6,709 nucleotides of DNA from Chlamydiota bacterium (GTDB lineage Bacteria; Chlamydiota; Chlamydiia; Chlamydiales; SM23-39), in assembly GCA_021772165.1 (NCBI GenBank), contig JAJFMM010000070.1, forward strand, positions 1-6,709, written 5' to 3'. The notes under the pieces are model-generated. The model searched no databases. It was not told where the DNA came from and was given only the letters and a program-made list of their open reading frames with translations. Below, in pieces: positions 5,477 through 6,709 of the stretch (its first letter is position 1; every line of letters begins with the position of its first letter). A program made the position numbers and the translations under genes.

Positions 5477-6102
5477 GGTTGCTGATTCTTCCCCATTAGT
5501 TCGATGTTATGCTGGAGTTCTTTAGTCGAGAGCATTCCTTCTCCAAGATACAGAACTCTATTTTGAAGCGGATCGATCGCATAAAAGGAGGGCGTTGTTT
5601 GCACCCCGATCTTTTCACTTAATCCGCGATCTGTTTCAACTTCGAGGCCCTCGATTGTGGTTCCGTCAAGAGAAAGAGCTTTCAGCTTCCAGCCGTTGTT
5701 GTGGCAAAATTCTTTAGCAGTTGTAGCAGCTTCGATAGAGCAAGGATCGTTCCCTTTGAAGCAAAAGAGGAGAAACATCTGATCTGAAATAGATTGGAGG
5801 TCTTCTTTTTGCGTTTCGACCTCTGCCCAGTTTTGAGCAAACAGGGCACTCTGGGCTTGCCAGCGATCGTGTTCTTTCTTGTATTCTCTCACGGTTTCCG
5901 GAGATGGCGTTAAGACAGCCGCTGCCAAAAGAGAGTTGAGGTTTTGCTTTTCCTCTTCGAGGATTTCTCGCGCCTCTTCACAGGTGTACTCAGGTCTCTT
6001 TTGATCTTCTTCTTCCTGGAAGTAGTACCAGCCTTCCATTTTTTGCTCGTACCAGGGTTCGGCAGTTCCCAATAAAATCAGCATCAGTAGCTTACTCAAC
6101 AT
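5473..6102 (-). CDS. traF: F-type conjugation protein TraF (periplasmic, thioredoxin-fold)
   Basis: A 209-residue protein with a short Sec signal (MLSKLLMLILLGTA) followed by GWYYFQEEE (24-32), resembling GWQWYNEK at the mature start of F TraF. The middle is helical and charged. The C-terminal half is a thioredoxin-like domain: strand and active-site region at 109-122 (FLLFCFKGNDPCS), LKALSLDG at 139-146, and the TTPSFYAIDP cis-proline loop at 169-178. F TraF has no catalytic CXXC; here C114 and C121 frame the same position as CX6C, with C41 and C133 elsewhere. TraF works with TraH and TraW in pilus assembly. The frame is open 28 codons further upstream, but GAGGGGAG five bases before the 6102 ATG and the signal peptide decide this start. 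It overlaps traN by 11 bases and traH by ATGA. Confidence 0.9.
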   Translation of the reverse strand: MLSKLLMLILLGTAEPWYEQKMEGWYYFQEEEDQKRPEYTCEEAREILEEEKQNLNSLLAAAVLTPSPETVREYKKEHDRWQAQSALFAQNWAEVETQKEDLQSISDQMFLLFCFKGNDPCSIEAATTAKEFCHNNGWKLKALSLDGTTIEGLEVETDRGLSEKIGVQTTPSFYAIDPLQNRVLYLGEGMLSTKELQHNIELMGKNQQP

Positions 6103-6709
6103 AGTTTCTCCCCTCAAAAGCATCTTTGAGTTGCTGCATGATCGTTTTTTGGAAAGCGTCATTGATTTGTTGTCCTGCAGGGGCAAAATCCTCTTTGGCT
6201 TCCGTGAGATTGAGATTGTTTAATCCCCCTGCGGATTCGATTTCTTCAGAAGTAAGGCCACGGCACTGTAGCTCACCGTTGAGCAACCACGAATCTTTCT
6301 CTCGGATTTGCTCCTGAGCGAGTCTTGAGGGCATGGATGTAAAACAGCAATAGCGATGCTCGGTTGTCTGATCGATTGGATCTCGTTTGGTGTCGACATA
6401 GATGCATCTTTGCTCTTCTCGCATCACAGCAAGCTCTTTTTCCTCTTGCTTGCACTCTTTCATCTGCTCTTCGATCTGATCCCCATCTGAAGAGCGATAG
6501 CAGCAATCTACCTCGGAGCCTATGCATCGGCACGAAAAGGGGGCTCCTGCATAGAGATTTGTCAATTCTCCCGTACTAGTTCTTTGAACACCTTCTTGGT
6601 GCATATTTGTAAAGAGGGACATCATGGATAGAACTTCCGGTAAGTCCGACTCTTTTTTCTCATGGTTGAAATAGTGATCGAATTCTCCGTTGAGTCCATA
6701 GATTTTCTT
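6092..6709 (-). CDS. traN: F-type mating-pair stabilisation protein TraN, C-terminal part (5' end outside window)
   Basis: The frame is open from the right edge to a TAA at 6094-6092, giving 205 residues of a larger protein (F TraN is about 600). The visible part has nine cysteines in the spacing of the TraN C-terminus: CRC and DCC, then KEC, QRC, YCCF, and finally CRGLTSEEI, which parallels CRGITVDEL of F TraN. It ends in a helix rich in Gln/Lys (IMQQLKDAFEG), like the EQIADQLKQAG end of F TraN. TraN is a disulfide-bonded outer-membrane protein that stabilises mating aggregates by contacting recipient surface proteins through its central, variable region, which is not in this window. Its last 11 bases overlap traF. 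The run from 6709 to 6626 continues the same frame without a stop, so the Met at 6625 is internal. Confidence 0.88.
   Translation of the reverse strand, partial: KKIYGLNGEFDHYFNHEKKESDLPEVLSMMSLFTNMHQEGVQRTSTGELTNLYAGAPFSCRCIGSEVDCCYRSSDGDQIEEQMKECKQEEKELAVMREEQRCIYVDTKRDPIDQTTEHRYCCFTSMPSRLAQEQIREKDSWLLNGELQCRGLTSEEIESAGGLNNLNLTEAKEDFAPAGQQINDAFQKTIMQQLKDAFEGRNYVE
6108..6115 (-). promoter_or_regulatory. strong ribosome binding site for traF
   Basis: On the minus strand GAGGGGAG stands five bases before the ATG at 6102-6100. It is the best Shine-Dalgarno in the window, lies inside the end of traN, and selects this start over the longer open frame from 6186. Confidence 0.75.

Noticed and set aside
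6103..6186. Longer traF start giving 28 more N-terminal residues
   Set aside because: It would add a charged stretch in front of a clear signal peptide, while the internal ATG at 6102 has the strongest ribosome binding site in the window.

Overview
The window carries seven protein genes, all on the minus strand, so the sequence reads right to left in biological order. The two outer genes are cut by the window edges. From the right, an F-type conjugation (type IV secretion) block reads traN (3' end only) > traF > traH > traG > a DsbB-like gene. Each junction overlaps: 11 bases at traN/traF, then three successive ATGA start/stop overlaps. This order follows the F-plasmid mating-pair-formation module with the usual intervening small genes missing, and it is almost certainly one transcript that begins outside the window.

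Left of the transfer block lie a small ribbon-helix-helix-like protein with its own candidate promoter, a gap of about 265 bases, a ten-helix EamA/DMT drug/metabolite transporter that probably starts at TTG, and the 5' part of a eukaryotic-style PP2C Ser/Thr phosphatase. The phosphatase runs off the left edge. It has a long N-terminal extension, and a promoter-like element overlapping an inverted repeat lies upstream of it.

Organism: a Gram-negative bacterium, shown by the F-type outer-membrane and periplasmic transfer proteins with Sec signals. A eukaryote-like PP2C and a DMT transporter next to an F-like tra block would fit an intracellular or amoeba-associated bacterium such as an environmental chlamydia (Parachlamydiales), with Legionella-like bacteria as an alternative. 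This is inference from gene content; no marker gene fixes the taxon, and plasmid versus integrated island cannot be decided here.

How the genes fit together: TraN (cysteine-rich, outer membrane), TraF (thioredoxin-fold, periplasmic), TraH (periplasmic) and TraG (inner membrane) are the mating-pair and pilus-assembly set. The DsbB-like quinone-linked oxidase, translationally coupled to traG, could supply oxidising power for disulfides in TraN, TraG and TraF. Main oddities: TraG ends after its N-terminal membrane domain, TraF has a rearranged cysteine pair at the thioredoxin active-site position, TraH carries a duplicated heptad, and DsbB is built into the transfer operon. Nothing here proves a wholly new system. 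The TraF/TraG/DsbB arrangement and the PP2C N-terminus are the parts most worth following up.
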